Assembly (NCBI GenBank): GCA_038869515.1
Contig: JAWCQZ010000004.1
Location: 154,655-218,654, forward strand
DNA length: 64,000 nt
Source: JAWCQZ01 sp038869515 [NCBI: Halobacteria archaeon]
Lineage (GTDB): Archaea; Halobacteriota; Syntropharchaeia; JACQPP01
Direction of reading: 5' to 3'
Made by a program: the position numbers and the translations under genes. Shown here piece after piece: positions 22,469-31,400 of the stretch. Position 1 is the first letter of the stretch. The number at the start of each line of letters is the position of its first letter. The notes beneath the pieces are model-generated. The model saw only the letters and a program-made list of their open reading frames with translations, was not told where the DNA came from and searched no databases.

Positions 22469-23104
22469 GTGGAAAAACAGGCGCCCGCGGCCGCGAAGCT
22501 CTTCCGGACGTTCCTCTGGTTCCGCAGGAACAAAACCGCGGCCCTCCTGATTCTCCTGACGAATGTCGGAGGAGTCCTTTTCGGCTTCTACTACTACGCC
22601 CCCCAGTTCGCCGACACCCCTCCCCCCCTCTGGCTCTGGGTCCCCGACAGCCCCCTGGCGGTGGGGCTCTTCGCCGCCGTCCTTTGGTTGGACCGGAGAG
22701 GCGAAAAAAGCCCTCTGCTTGAGACCCTCGCTTTCATCGGCCTCGTCAAGGTCGGCCTCTGGACCGCATTCGTCCTGAAGTTCCACGCCGACGCCTTCTA
22801 CGCCCCCGACCGGGCCGCGCTGAGCGAGGCGCTCTACTGGCTCCACCTCGGCATGGTGGCCGAGGCGTTCCTCCTCCGCCCCTCGCCCCGCGCGCTGCCG
22901 TGGGCCCTCGGGTGGTATCTCCTCGACTGGGCCCTCGACTACGGCCTTGGAATCCATCCCCGCATCCCGGCGCGGGACATCGGATTTGTGCGGGACGTGA
23001 CGCTCCTCCTGCTCCTCGGGAGCGCGGCCTGCGCCTGCGCATGGAGGCCCGGGGGGGCCGGGCAAGCGGACCCGGCGGGGCGCCGGGGCGGCGGAGCAGG
23101 ATGA
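22469..23104 (+). CDS. DUF1405-type membrane protein
   Basis: A 211-residue protein with five to six hydrophobic segments. Family features are LLILLTNVGGVLFGFYYYAPQF near the N-terminus, SPLLETLAFIGLVKVGLWTAFVLKFHADAF in the middle, and ALGWYLLDWALDYGLGIHPRIP. The function of DUF1405 proteins is unknown. GTG 22469 lies 5 bp after the GTPase stop, so it is probably cotranscribed. An ATG at 22436 would overlap the upstream gene. Confidence 0.78.
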   Translation: MEKQAPAAAKLFRTFLWFRRNKTAALLILLTNVGGVLFGFYYYAPQFADTPPPLWLWVPDSPLAVGLFAAVLWLDRRGEKSPLLETLAFIGLVKVGLWTAFVLKFHADAFYAPDRAALSEALYWLHLGMVAEAFLLRPSPRALPWALGWYLLDWALDYGLGIHPRIPARDIGFVRDVTLLLLLGSAACACAWRPGGAGQADPAGRRGGGAG

Positions 23105-23143
23105 GCCGCGCCCCCGGTGCGACCCTTCCCGCCTGCGGCCGAG

Positions 23144-23153
23144 AAAGACTATA
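23144..23153 (+). promoter_or_regulatory. TATA box for the 23177 gene
   Basis: GACTATATGC lies 24-33 bp upstream of ATG 23177. It favours that start over in-frame ATGs at 23117 and 23153. Confidence 0.6.
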
Positions 23154-23176
23154 TGCGCCCCCGTGCCCCGGTCCCA

Positions 23177-23638
23177 ATGGCCCCTCCGAGCCACTCCCGC
23201 CTCGCCTCGGTTCCGCGCGTCGGCGGGGCGCCGGGAACGGCGGAGCGCCTCTACCACCACTACGAACTCCTCCAGGCCACCCACCCCGGCCCCCTCCTCG
23301 ACCGGCTCTACCTGCGGCTCGCCAGGCCGGTGGGCGTGGTGGCGCCGCCGCGCCCCCGCTCCTCGGTCGAGGTGCCAAACTTCGACCAGGTCCCGCTCGA
23401 CTCGCTCGACGAGGCTGTCCGGAGCGCGATGCGAACGACGGCCGGCATCGAGGCTCTCGAGGCGTTCGCCCGCACCGCCGGGAAACCCGGGGACCACATC
23501 TCCATCGTCCGGAGGGCGGTGGCGCTGCGCGCGGCGGGGAAACTGACGCGGGAGGTCGGGGCGCTCGCCTACTCCATCTACCTGCGCGAGAAGAAGCGGC
23601 GGCCGGAACTGGAGAAGCTGGTTGCCTGGCTTCTATAG
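23177..23638 (+). CDS. Hypothetical helical cytosolic protein
   Basis: A 153-residue protein with no signal peptide or membrane segment and no recognised family. It is probably mostly helical: ERLYHHYELLQATHPGPLLDRLYLRLARP, then LDSLDEAVRSAMRTTAGIEALEAFARTAG, ending in a basic helix LREKKRRPELEKLVAWLL. The gene has its own TATA box. Eleven bases after its end the second family A repeat begins. Confidence 0.6.
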   Translation: MAPPSHSRLASVPRVGGAPGTAERLYHHYELLQATHPGPLLDRLYLRLARPVGVVAPPRPRSSVEVPNFDQVPLDSLDEAVRSAMRTTAGIEALEAFARTAGKPGDHISIVRRAVALRAAGKLTREVGALAYSIYLREKKRRPELEKLVAWLL

Positions 23639-23648
23639 TCATTGTATC

Positions 23649-23762
23649 AGGAAATTGTAGCGCAGAACCCTGCCCTCCGCTCGCGCTTCGCGCTCGCTTC
23701 GGGCGGGTTCCGCGAGTGGAGACCCCCGGGACCCCGTGTGCGGGGGAGGCCCCGGGGGGTCA
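23649..23762 (+). repeat. Family A composite palindromic repeat, copy 2
   Basis: AGGAAATTGTAGCGC-AGAACCCTGCCC, the GCTCGCGCTTCGCGCTCGC core and GGGCGGGTTCCGCG run to 23714. The second inverted pair GACCCCCGGG to CCCCGGGGGGTC runs 23721-23762. It matches copy 1 almost base for base in the first 66 nt. It lies between convergent genes and touches the phosphodiesterase stop codon, a good place for a bidirectional terminator. Confidence 0.7.
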
Positions 23763-25307
23763 GCCCAAGTATCCCAGCCTTCTCAACCTCTCCAGCACCG
23801 CCGGGTGGTCCGCCTGCGCCACCGGCGCGGGAGCTGCGGGAGCCGGGGGAGCGGCCTCTCCCTCCCCTGCCAGCGGTCTCCCCTCCATCTCCCCCGGCAC
23901 CCCGAGCCCCAGCAGACGCAGAATCGTCGGCGCGCAGTCGCGCAGGTCGGCCGCAACGCTCCCCCGGCCGATTCCGGGTCCCGCGAGCGCCACCACCCCC
24001 TCCATCGAGTGGCTCGACCGGATGCCGAAGGGGCGCGCCAGCGGCCGCGACGACGCGAACTCGAACCTCCCGAACCCCACGGTCGCCATCTCCTCGGTGA
24101 GGAAGAGGAGGTCGGGCCCGTCCCTCGCTCTCGGACCCGAGTAGATGTCGCGCCCCCGGTGCACCTCGGTGACCAGCGGGCGAGGGGCCTCGGGGTCCCG
24201 CATCAGCCAGAGCCCCGCCTCGACGCGGGCCAGAACCTCCTCCGCATCCTCATCCCTCACCGTGCCTCGCGGTTCGCGCCCCTTGCGGTTCAGATAGACC
24301 TGCCCGCCGTAGCCCACGGAGTAGGCAAGGGTCCTCTCCCACTCCACGTCCCGGAAGGAGATGAAGAGGCGCGAGAGGAGTCCCCGCTCCCTCTCCGGAG
24401 GCAGGAGCCGCCGCAGGCCGCCGAGACCGCCCCGCAGCAGCAGCCGGTAGGCCGCCTCGGGGGTGAGCCCCGCGCGCGAGAGGCCCGCCTTCAGGGCCGT
24501 TCCCGCCCCCCCGCGGAGCCGGAGGAGCCCCCGCTCCCGGAGCCAGGGATTGAGGTGGAGGAACCACCGGAGGGGCGCTGCGCCGTGGTCGGAGGCGACC
24601 ATGACGCGGGTCCCCGATGGCGCTTGCCCCAGGATTTCGCCGACGGCCCCGTCGAGGGCGCGGTAGACCGGGAGCATCCGCCCCGCGTCGCCGTAGCAGG
24701 CGTGGTGGGTCTCGTCGGGCGCTTCGAAGTGGACCATGGCGAAGCGCCAGCCGGGAGTCGCGCCGAGCGCGAGCCGCAGCGCCCGCGCCCGCGCGCTGAT
24801 GACGCGGATTTGCTCCTCTGCGAACCGGTCCAGATTTCCCGGGGCGGCGACCTCGGTCGCGTGGAGCGGGTAGTCCCCCAGGCTCCGCGCGAACTCCGGC
24901 GGCGAGGTGAACTCCGACCCGGGCCAAGCGGGCCAGCCCGAGACCACGACTCCGTTGACCGGGGGCGGGGGCCACGACATCGGCACGTTGACCCACGCCT
25001 GGGGGACGCCCGCGGCGGCCAGGAGGTCCCAGAGGGCGGGGACCGCGAGGTGGCCCCGGTGGACCGGCTCGATGTCGTAGGAGCCGGGCTTGCGCTTGAA
25101 GTGGTCAAATATGCCATGCGCACCGGGATTTCGCCCGGTGAGAAAGGTGGACCACGCGGGGGGTGTGATGGGGAGGAGGGTGGAGCGGAGGGGGCCGGAG
25201 AGGCCCGACTCGACCAGGCCGCGGAGATTCGGGAGTTCCGGGAGGAGGGGGCGGAGGATGGACCAGTCGGCGCCGTCGAGGCCGAGGACGAGGACGCGGC
25301 CCTCCAT
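23760..25307 (-). CDS. Type I phosphodiesterase / alkaline phosphatase-superfamily enzyme
   Basis: A 515-residue metal-dependent hydrolase. Two-metal site motifs are visible: LGLDGADW (Asp), PPAWSTFLTGRNPGAHGIFDHF (Ser/Thr nucleophile region), FEAPDETHHACYG (Asp and His), VASDHGAAP (Asp-His) and SSHSMEGVVAL (His). No signal peptide is present, so it is probably cytoplasmic. The C-terminal 30 residues (HPAVLERLRRLGYLG) are typical of archaeal and bacterial nucleotide-pyrophosphatase-like relatives. Substrates may be phosphoesters of nucleotides or glycolipids; not determinable here. Confidence 0.85.
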   Translation of the reverse strand: MEGRVLVLGLDGADWSILRPLLPELPNLRGLVESGLSGPLRSTLLPITPPAWSTFLTGRNPGAHGIFDHFKRKPGSYDIEPVHRGHLAVPALWDLLAAAGVPQAWVNVPMSWPPPPVNGVVVSGWPAWPGSEFTSPPEFARSLGDYPLHATEVAAPGNLDRFAEEQIRVISARARALRLALGATPGWRFAMVHFEAPDETHHACYGDAGRMLPVYRALDGAVGEILGQAPSGTRVMVASDHGAAPLRWFLHLNPWLRERGLLRLRGGAGTALKAGLSRAGLTPEAAYRLLLRGGLGGLRRLLPPERERGLLSRLFISFRDVEWERTLAYSVGYGGQVYLNRKGREPRGTVRDEDAEEVLARVEAGLWLMRDPEAPRPLVTEVHRGRDIYSGPRARDGPDLLFLTEEMATVGFGRFEFASSRPLARPFGIRSSHSMEGVVALAGPGIGRGSVAADLRDCAPTILRLLGLGVPGEMEGRPLAGEGEAAPPAPAAPAPVAQADHPAVLERLRRLGYLG

Positions 25308-25401
25308 GTCCCTACTGGGGGGCGGGCCTACATAGAGTATGGCCGCCCGCCGGGGCGCGGGGCCCGAAGCCTATTAGCCCGCCCGGGAGGCTCCCCGGCC
25401 C

Positions 25402-26553
25402 ATGGACCCCCCGGCCCGGCCCCCGAGGGGCTGGACGCGGCCCTGCCTCTGGGCCGTCGCCGCCTGCCTCTTTCTCTCCCTCGCGGGCCTCCACTACGAC
25501 GTCGGGCGCCACCTCGTTTCCCCGCGGGACGCGTTCTGGAGCCCGACCCACCTCCTCATCTACGTCCCGCTGCTCTCCGCCGAGGCCGTGACCCTCGCCT
25601 GCCTCTTCACGTTCCTCCGCCGGCCGGAGGGCGCGGGCGACGGCCCGGGACCCGGGGTCCGCCTCTCCTTCCTGGCCCGCCCCGTCCCCGTGCCCCTCCT
25701 GTTCATCGCCGTCGGCCTCTTCCTGGTCCCCCTCGGGGGGCTCTTCGACCAGTGGTGGCACGCCAACCTCGGCGAGCGGGAGACGCTCTACAGCCTCTCC
25801 CACATCTTCACCATCATGGGGGGCGCCATGGCGGGCCTCGGAGTCCTCCTCGCGATGGGGCGCGCCCCGGGCGGGGAGAGCGATGCCTTCATCCCCCTCG
25901 CCTTCGGCGGGTTCCTCGTGCTGGCCGGGCTGATGACGGGCCCCTTCGACTACGCGGGCTCGGAGGCGGACTACGACTGGTTCCTGGAGCACCGCGCCCC
26001 CGGGGGCGACCCGACGCTCAACCGGTTCGAGACCTCCCGGGCGTGGGGCCTCCACCGCCAGAACGGGCTCCTCTTCCCCCCCGTCGCGGCGGCCGCCACG
26101 CTCCCCCTCCTCGCCCTCCTCCGGCGGACCTCCTCCCGGCGGTGGGCGGCGACCGAGGCGGCGCTCTTCTACACCGCCGCCCGGGCCCTCCTCGCCTTCG
26201 CCCTCTCTCCCGGGACCGACCGGTGGCCATTTCTGGCCCCGCCGCTGCCGGTTGTTGTCCCGGCCCTGCTCGCGGACCTCTCCGCCCGGCGGAAGCGCGG
26301 GCCGGCGGCGACGGGCGGCGCCGCGGGCTTCGCTTTCGGCCTCGCCCTGGCCGCGACGACCGGCGCGTGGCACCCCCTCGGGCTGGCGGGGGCGGCGGCC
26401 GCGGGGGCCGCCGGGACGTGGGCCGCGCGGCCCGTGGCGGCCCTCCTGGCCGGGGTCACCCCGAGGCAGGCGGTCGGGCTGGTGCTGCTCCTCGGAGCGG
26501 CGGTCCCCCTCGCCCTCGGGATGTTCGACCTGAAGGTGCGGGGGCTGGTTTAG
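25402..26553 (+). CDS. Unrecognised polytopic membrane protein with conserved His/Trp clusters
   Basis: A 383-residue protein with roughly nine hydrophobic segments. Polar residues cluster in or near helices: LHYDVGRHL, FWSPTHLLIY, FDQWWHANLGERETLYSLSHIFTIMGG and HRQNGLLFPP. The spacing of Asp, His and Trp in those segments suggests a functional polar or metal site in the membrane. I do not recognise the family. Its stop overlaps the convergent CRTAC1-type gene by 4 bp. Confidence 0.6.
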   Translation: MDPPARPPRGWTRPCLWAVAACLFLSLAGLHYDVGRHLVSPRDAFWSPTHLLIYVPLLSAEAVTLACLFTFLRRPEGAGDGPGPGVRLSFLARPVPVPLLFIAVGLFLVPLGGLFDQWWHANLGERETLYSLSHIFTIMGGAMAGLGVLLAMGRAPGGESDAFIPLAFGGFLVLAGLMTGPFDYAGSEADYDWFLEHRAPGGDPTLNRFETSRAWGLHRQNGLLFPPVAAAATLPLLALLRRTSSRRWAATEAALFYTAARALLAFALSPGTDRWPFLAPPLPVVVPALLADLSARRKRGPAATGGAAGFAFGLALAATTGAWHPLGLAGAAAAGAAGTWAARPVAALLAGVTPRQAVGLVLLLGAAVPLALGMFDLKVRGLV

Positions 26554-28442
26554 CCGGACGGCTCACGCACGACCAGCGCCCGATCCGCCTTCACGTCCAG
26601 CAGCGTGGTGACCCTGCCGCTGGGCCAGCGGACGGTGAGTTCGCCGACCGACCCGTTCTCCCCAAGCCCGAAGTGGACCGGAATCATGGAGCCTGAAGAG
26701 TGGCCCGAGCCGCTCTTGACCTCCCGGAGGAGGGAGAGGTTGCCCGCCCGGACAGTCACCCGCGCCCCGATCCCGTCCCGGTTGGAGCAGGAAGCGGGGC
26801 CCCCGACCCCCCCCGCTGTGGCGTCGAGACGCGAGGGTCGGGGGCCGGGAAGGGGAGCGCCTCCCCGGTGGTCCGGCCCGCACGACCCGACCGGCTTCAC
26901 GACCAGCCAGTGGTTCCCGGGGGGCGGGTCGCCCCTGTAGAGGCGGGCGGGGCCGCCCTGATTCACCACCGCCAGGTCGAGGGCCCCGTCCCCGTCGAGG
27001 TCCCCGTAGGCGGCGCCCCGCGAGTCCCCCCGGTCCCCCGCACCGGCCCGCGCCGCGGCCTCGGAGAAGGTCCCGTTCCCGAGGTTGAGGAAGAGGCGGT
27101 TCGGGAGTTGGAAGAACCGCCGGTGGCCGTAGGGGTCGAATCCATTGGCGACGTAGAGGTCGATGTCCCCGTCGAGGTCGGCGTCGAGGAAGAGGCCGCC
27201 CCATCCCCACTCGACGGCGTGGACCCCCGCCGCGCGCGCCTCCTCGGTGAACGCGAGCCCGCCCCGGTTCAGGTAGAGTGCGCTCCCCATCTCGACCATC
27301 CGGGGCAAGGAGTCGCGCCACCGGTCCGGGAGTCGCTTCAGCAGCGCCGAGTCCTGCCGCAGAAGGGACCGGAGGGCCTCCGCCCGGCCCCCGTCGTCTC
27401 CGGGGGGCAGGCCGAGGACGTCGCCGAGATACTGGACCCAGAAAATGTTGGGGACGTAGAGGTCGAGGTCGCCGTCGTTGTCCACGTCCCCCGAGTCCAC
27501 CCCCATGCCGTTGGCCCGGTAGCCGGTCCCCGACGCCGTGGTGACGTCTTCGAACGCCCCATCCCCGAGATTGCGGAGCAGGAGGTTGGGCCCGAAGTCG
27601 TTGGAGACGTAGAGGTCGGGCCAGCCGTCTCCGTCGAGGTCGGTGAAGGCGGCGCCGAGCGCGTAGCCGGAGTCCCCTGTGCCGGATTTTTGAGTGACGT
27701 CGGTGAACGTTCCTTCGCAGTTGCTCCGAAAGAGGCGGTTGGGCTCTCCGTCCCGCCGGGCGAAGTCGTAGGCGGCGTGGGCCGGCTCCGCGTAGAGGGC
27801 GCGGGCGTCAACGTAGTTCGCGAGGTAGAGGTCGAGGCAGCCGTCCCGGTCGTAGTCCCCCCAGGCGACGTGGTAGGTGTGGCCCGCGTGGCCCGCGCCC
27901 GCCCGCCCGGTCACGTCGGTGAAGGTGGAGTCGCAGTTGTTGCGGTAGAGCCGGTTGGAGGTCCCGAGATTCGCCACGTAGAGGTCCGGGCAGCCGTCGT
28001 TGTCGTAGTCCCCCCAGGCGGCGGCGCGCCCCTCCCCGGGGTCGGCGACCCCCGCCGCCGCGGCGACCTCGGTGAACCTCCAGTTCCCGTCGTTCCGGTA
28101 GAGGGCGTCGGGCCCGCCCTGGGTGAAGAAGAGGTCGAGGTCGCCGTCGTTGTCGTAGTCGGCCATCGCGGCGCCGCCCCCCATGAGGCCGAAACGCTCG
28201 TCGGTCCCGGGGCAGCGCGACTTGACGAACTCCACGCCGCTCCCGGAGACCTGGGTGAAGAGGGTGCCCGAGAAATCGGCGGCGAGGGCCGCGGCGGAGA
28301 CCCGGACCGGGGCGGGGCTGGCGCAGGTCCCGGGGGCGGGGGGAGCGGGGGGCGTGGCGGGGGACGGCGCCGGGGTCGCGCAGGCGGAGAGGAAGAGGAG
28401 GGCGGCGAGTGCGACTCCGGCCGCGCCCCGGGGCGGGGACAT
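26550..28442 (-). CDS. CRTAC1-type FG-GAP/VCBS-repeat lipoprotein with UnbV/ASPIC domain
   Basis: A 630-residue exported protein. The N-terminal hydrophobic segment ends in a lipobox (LLFLSACATP) with a Pro/Ala-rich tether. From residue 85 there are at least seven FG-GAP/VCBS blades of the form GDYDNDGxxDLYVAN, which form a Ca-binding beta-propeller. The ASPIC/UnbV domain at the C-terminus (SNRDGIGARVTVRAGN to WPSGRVTTLLDV) is interrupted by a Gly/Pro-rich insertion. Such proteins are extracellular; ligand unknown. It lies 39 bp downstream of the giant protein gene on the same strand and is probably cotranscribed with it. Confidence 0.88.
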   Translation of the reverse strand: MSPPRGAAGVALAALLFLSACATPAPSPATPPAPPAPGTCASPAPVRVSAAALAADFSGTLFTQVSGSGVEFVKSRCPGTDERFGLMGGGAAMADYDNDGDLDLFFTQGGPDALYRNDGNWRFTEVAAAAGVADPGEGRAAAWGDYDNDGCPDLYVANLGTSNRLYRNNCDSTFTDVTGRAGAGHAGHTYHVAWGDYDRDGCLDLYLANYVDARALYAEPAHAAYDFARRDGEPNRLFRSNCEGTFTDVTQKSGTGDSGYALGAAFTDLDGDGWPDLYVSNDFGPNLLLRNLGDGAFEDVTTASGTGYRANGMGVDSGDVDNDGDLDLYVPNIFWVQYLGDVLGLPPGDDGGRAEALRSLLRQDSALLKRLPDRWRDSLPRMVEMGSALYLNRGGLAFTEEARAAGVHAVEWGWGGLFLDADLDGDIDLYVANGFDPYGHRRFFQLPNRLFLNLGNGTFSEAAARAGAGDRGDSRGAAYGDLDGDGALDLAVVNQGGPARLYRGDPPPGNHWLVVKPVGSCGPDHRGGAPLPGPRPSRLDATAGGVGGPASCSNRDGIGARVTVRAGNLSLLREVKSGSGHSSGSMIPVHFGLGENGSVGELTVRWPSGRVTTLLDVKADRALVVREPSG

Positions 28443-28481
28443 CGTGAAAGTCGGGCGGACGGGGGAAAGGGATTGCGGGCG

Positions 28482-31400
28482 TCAGCCCCTCACCGGCTCC
28501 GCCACCCAGAACGCCACGTCGTCGTTGTCGGCGTCCCAGGTGAAGCAGGCGTTCCACGAGGAGCCCTCTGCGGTGTCCCGGACGCTCGCCCGGACCCGGT
28601 GGACGCCGGGGTTGCCCGCGTTCGCGAAGACGGGCGTGAATGCGGAGCAGGTGCTGGGGGTGTTCCCGGGGGGCGTCGCCTCCCGGTAGCCCACCCGGAC
28701 CCACCCGGTGCTGTTCCCCGAGTTGTAGGAGATGGCGGTGTCGTTCCCGGCGACGGTGCAGGTGAAGGAGGGGGTCACCAGGACTTCGGCCCCGGGCCGG
28801 TAGACGCTGAGGTTGGTGAAAACGCTGTTGACGGTGCGGCCGCCGGTGCAGGGGCGCGCCCCGCTGATCTGGCACGAGTCGAGGACGAAGTTGGTGCACC
28901 CCGGCGCGCCGGTGGAAGACGAGGAGAAAGCGAGGGGCGGGTCCCACCTCCCGGGAGCGGTGACGAAGGAGTTGACCTGGGTGTTGGTCCCAATCTGGTG
29001 GGCCACGCAGTCGCCCGCCGGGAGGGCGGGGCCGCCCACGCGGCCCACGTAGGTGCCGTTGCGGTAGACGTAGGTGTAGTTCCCCGAGCCGCAGGCGTAG
29101 TCGTAGGCCACCTTGTAGGAGTGGGTCTCCCCCGCCGCCGCGGTGTGGCCGGCGAAGGTCTGGCTCCCGCCCGGCCGGACCAGCCGGATGGAAGCCGAGG
29201 TCTGCTCCACGATGAACCCGTCCGGGACCCCGCACGAGGAGTTGTGGAACGCCCACCGGCTCACCGGCGCCCCGCTGTAGGTGGCGTTCCACTCGTAGAG
29301 GGTCAACTGCCGTGTGACGTTGGGGTCCACCGCAACGTTGTATTTGTAGATGTTTCCGATGACATACTCCGTCGGGACGTCGGCCAGGTTGCGGACCACC
29401 AGTTTCCACTGGAAGGCCAGGTTGCTGGTCAGGTTGGAGTCGGTCCACAGGGTCGGGGTGGGGCTGTTGGTGACGAGGCCCCAGTTGCTGAACCCCTCGG
29501 GGTTGGCGGAGCAGTCGAGGGTCGAGTTCCGCCGGTAGTGCGACCAGTTGGCGAGGCCCGACTCGGGGTCGTCCCCGGGCTCGAACCAGACGTCGGCGGG
29601 GGTGGTGTTGGCTCCGTCGAAGTAGTAGATGGAGCCGTTGACGGGCGGGCTGATGTCAATCCGGGCGATGGAGGCCGAGGTCGCGTTGGCCCAGTTGGCC
29701 ACGTTGTCGGTGGTGTTGTAGGAATACTGGTAGCAGTTGCCGGTCGCCACCGAGGTGTCGGGGTAGGGTGATGCGGGGTCGTAGGCGAGGTCGCTCCAGG
29801 CGGACCAGGCGCCGCACACCTGGGCGCTCAGCGTGGCCGAGCGCCTCTGGAGGATGCGGCCGTTGCTCGCGATGCCGGAGCCGTTCTCGGTCACCGCGGG
29901 CAGGGTGATGGTCACCGACTCGACGTTGTAGTAGCCGTCGGTGTAGGAGGGGCCGGTGTTGCCCTGGGGGCCCGCCACGTCGCGGAAGACGGTGAAGGTC
30001 GTGTTGTTGGAGGCGCCGGCGTTGTTGTAGCAGAGGGCCCCCGTCGTCTGGTTGTAGGTGCTGGCGGTGTTCCAGGTGTAGTTCCACTGGTGGGGAGGCG
30101 AGGTGAGGTTGACTCCGCCCGCCGAGGTGGTGGCGGGGAAGGTGATGTTGGCGATGCCCGACTCCGGGTCGCTCGACTGCCAGACGGTGAGGGTGTAGCT
30201 CCCTCCCTGCGCGGTGGGGTTGTAGTAAACCGTCGTCCCGTTCACGTGGCCGTAGGGCGACGACTCCGTGAGGAAGGTGGGGGTCCCGCAGAGCGAGGGG
30301 CCCGTGATGTCCACCCGCGCGACGTTCGCCGAGCTCACGTTGGCCCAGTTGGCGACGTTGTCGGTGACGTTGTAGGAATACTGGTAGCAGCGGCCCTGGA
30401 TGACGCCGGTGTCGTTGTAGGGCGTCGGAGGGTCGGTGGCGTTGACATACCACGGGCTCCACTCGCCGCAGACGCCGCCGCTCAGGTTCGCGTTCCGGTT
30501 CATCAGGAGCCGTCCACCGGCCGGGATGCCCGACTCGGCGTCGCTGACCGGGGGCAGATTCATCAGGACGCCCAGGCTGGTGTTGTAGCACACGCCGTTC
30601 CACGTGCCGCTGCAGTAGTCGGGTCCGGTGTTGCCGGAGGGCGCGCTGTAGTCGCGGTAGACCCGGAAGGGCCCGATGCCCATGTCGTCCCTCCAGGCGT
30701 CCTCGCTGTTGTTGATTTCGAGGTCGCCCAGGGCCCGGCTCCAGATTTTCACGTCGTCGATGACGCCCGGGAAGGAGTTGTTGGTCGCCCCGAGGGCCCG
30801 GTTGCCGATGGAGGAATTCTGAGTGCACTGGTTCATGGCGCCCGGGAAGTTGGACCGGGCCGCCAGGGTCCCGTTCCTGTAGAGGCTGATGTTGGAGCCG
30901 TCGTAGGTGCCGGCGAGGTGGACCCACTGGTTGAGGGGGAGGGGCGCGGTGTCTGTCGCCCACCGCCAGGTGCCGCCGACGTTGACTCCGAGGGTGGGGC
31001 GCTGGTTGACCAGGTCCTGGTTGAGCGAGAGGTTGAACCCGCACGCCGCGCCGGTGTCCTTGTAGGAGACGACGGTTTCGTTGGTGGCGTAGGAGGTGTT
31101 GCGGTAGACCCATGCGCTCACGGTGAAGTTGGAGAAGGAGCCGAAGTTGGGCAGGCCCACGCGGGGCGCCGCCACCCCGGCGAACCGCAGCGCGCCGCTG
31201 AAGTTGACGCCGGGGCCGGTGACCCAGACGGGCGGGCCGGCGAGGGAGCCGTTCCGCCCGTTCCCGCTGGCGTCCATCACGTCCGCCCCGGAGCCGCCCG
31301 TCCCCTCGTTGAGCCTCCACCACCCCTCCAGGCCGTAGGCGGACGGGAACGGGTTGCTGGCGTTGTCCACCGCCTTGACCGCCACCCAGCCCGTGAAGGT

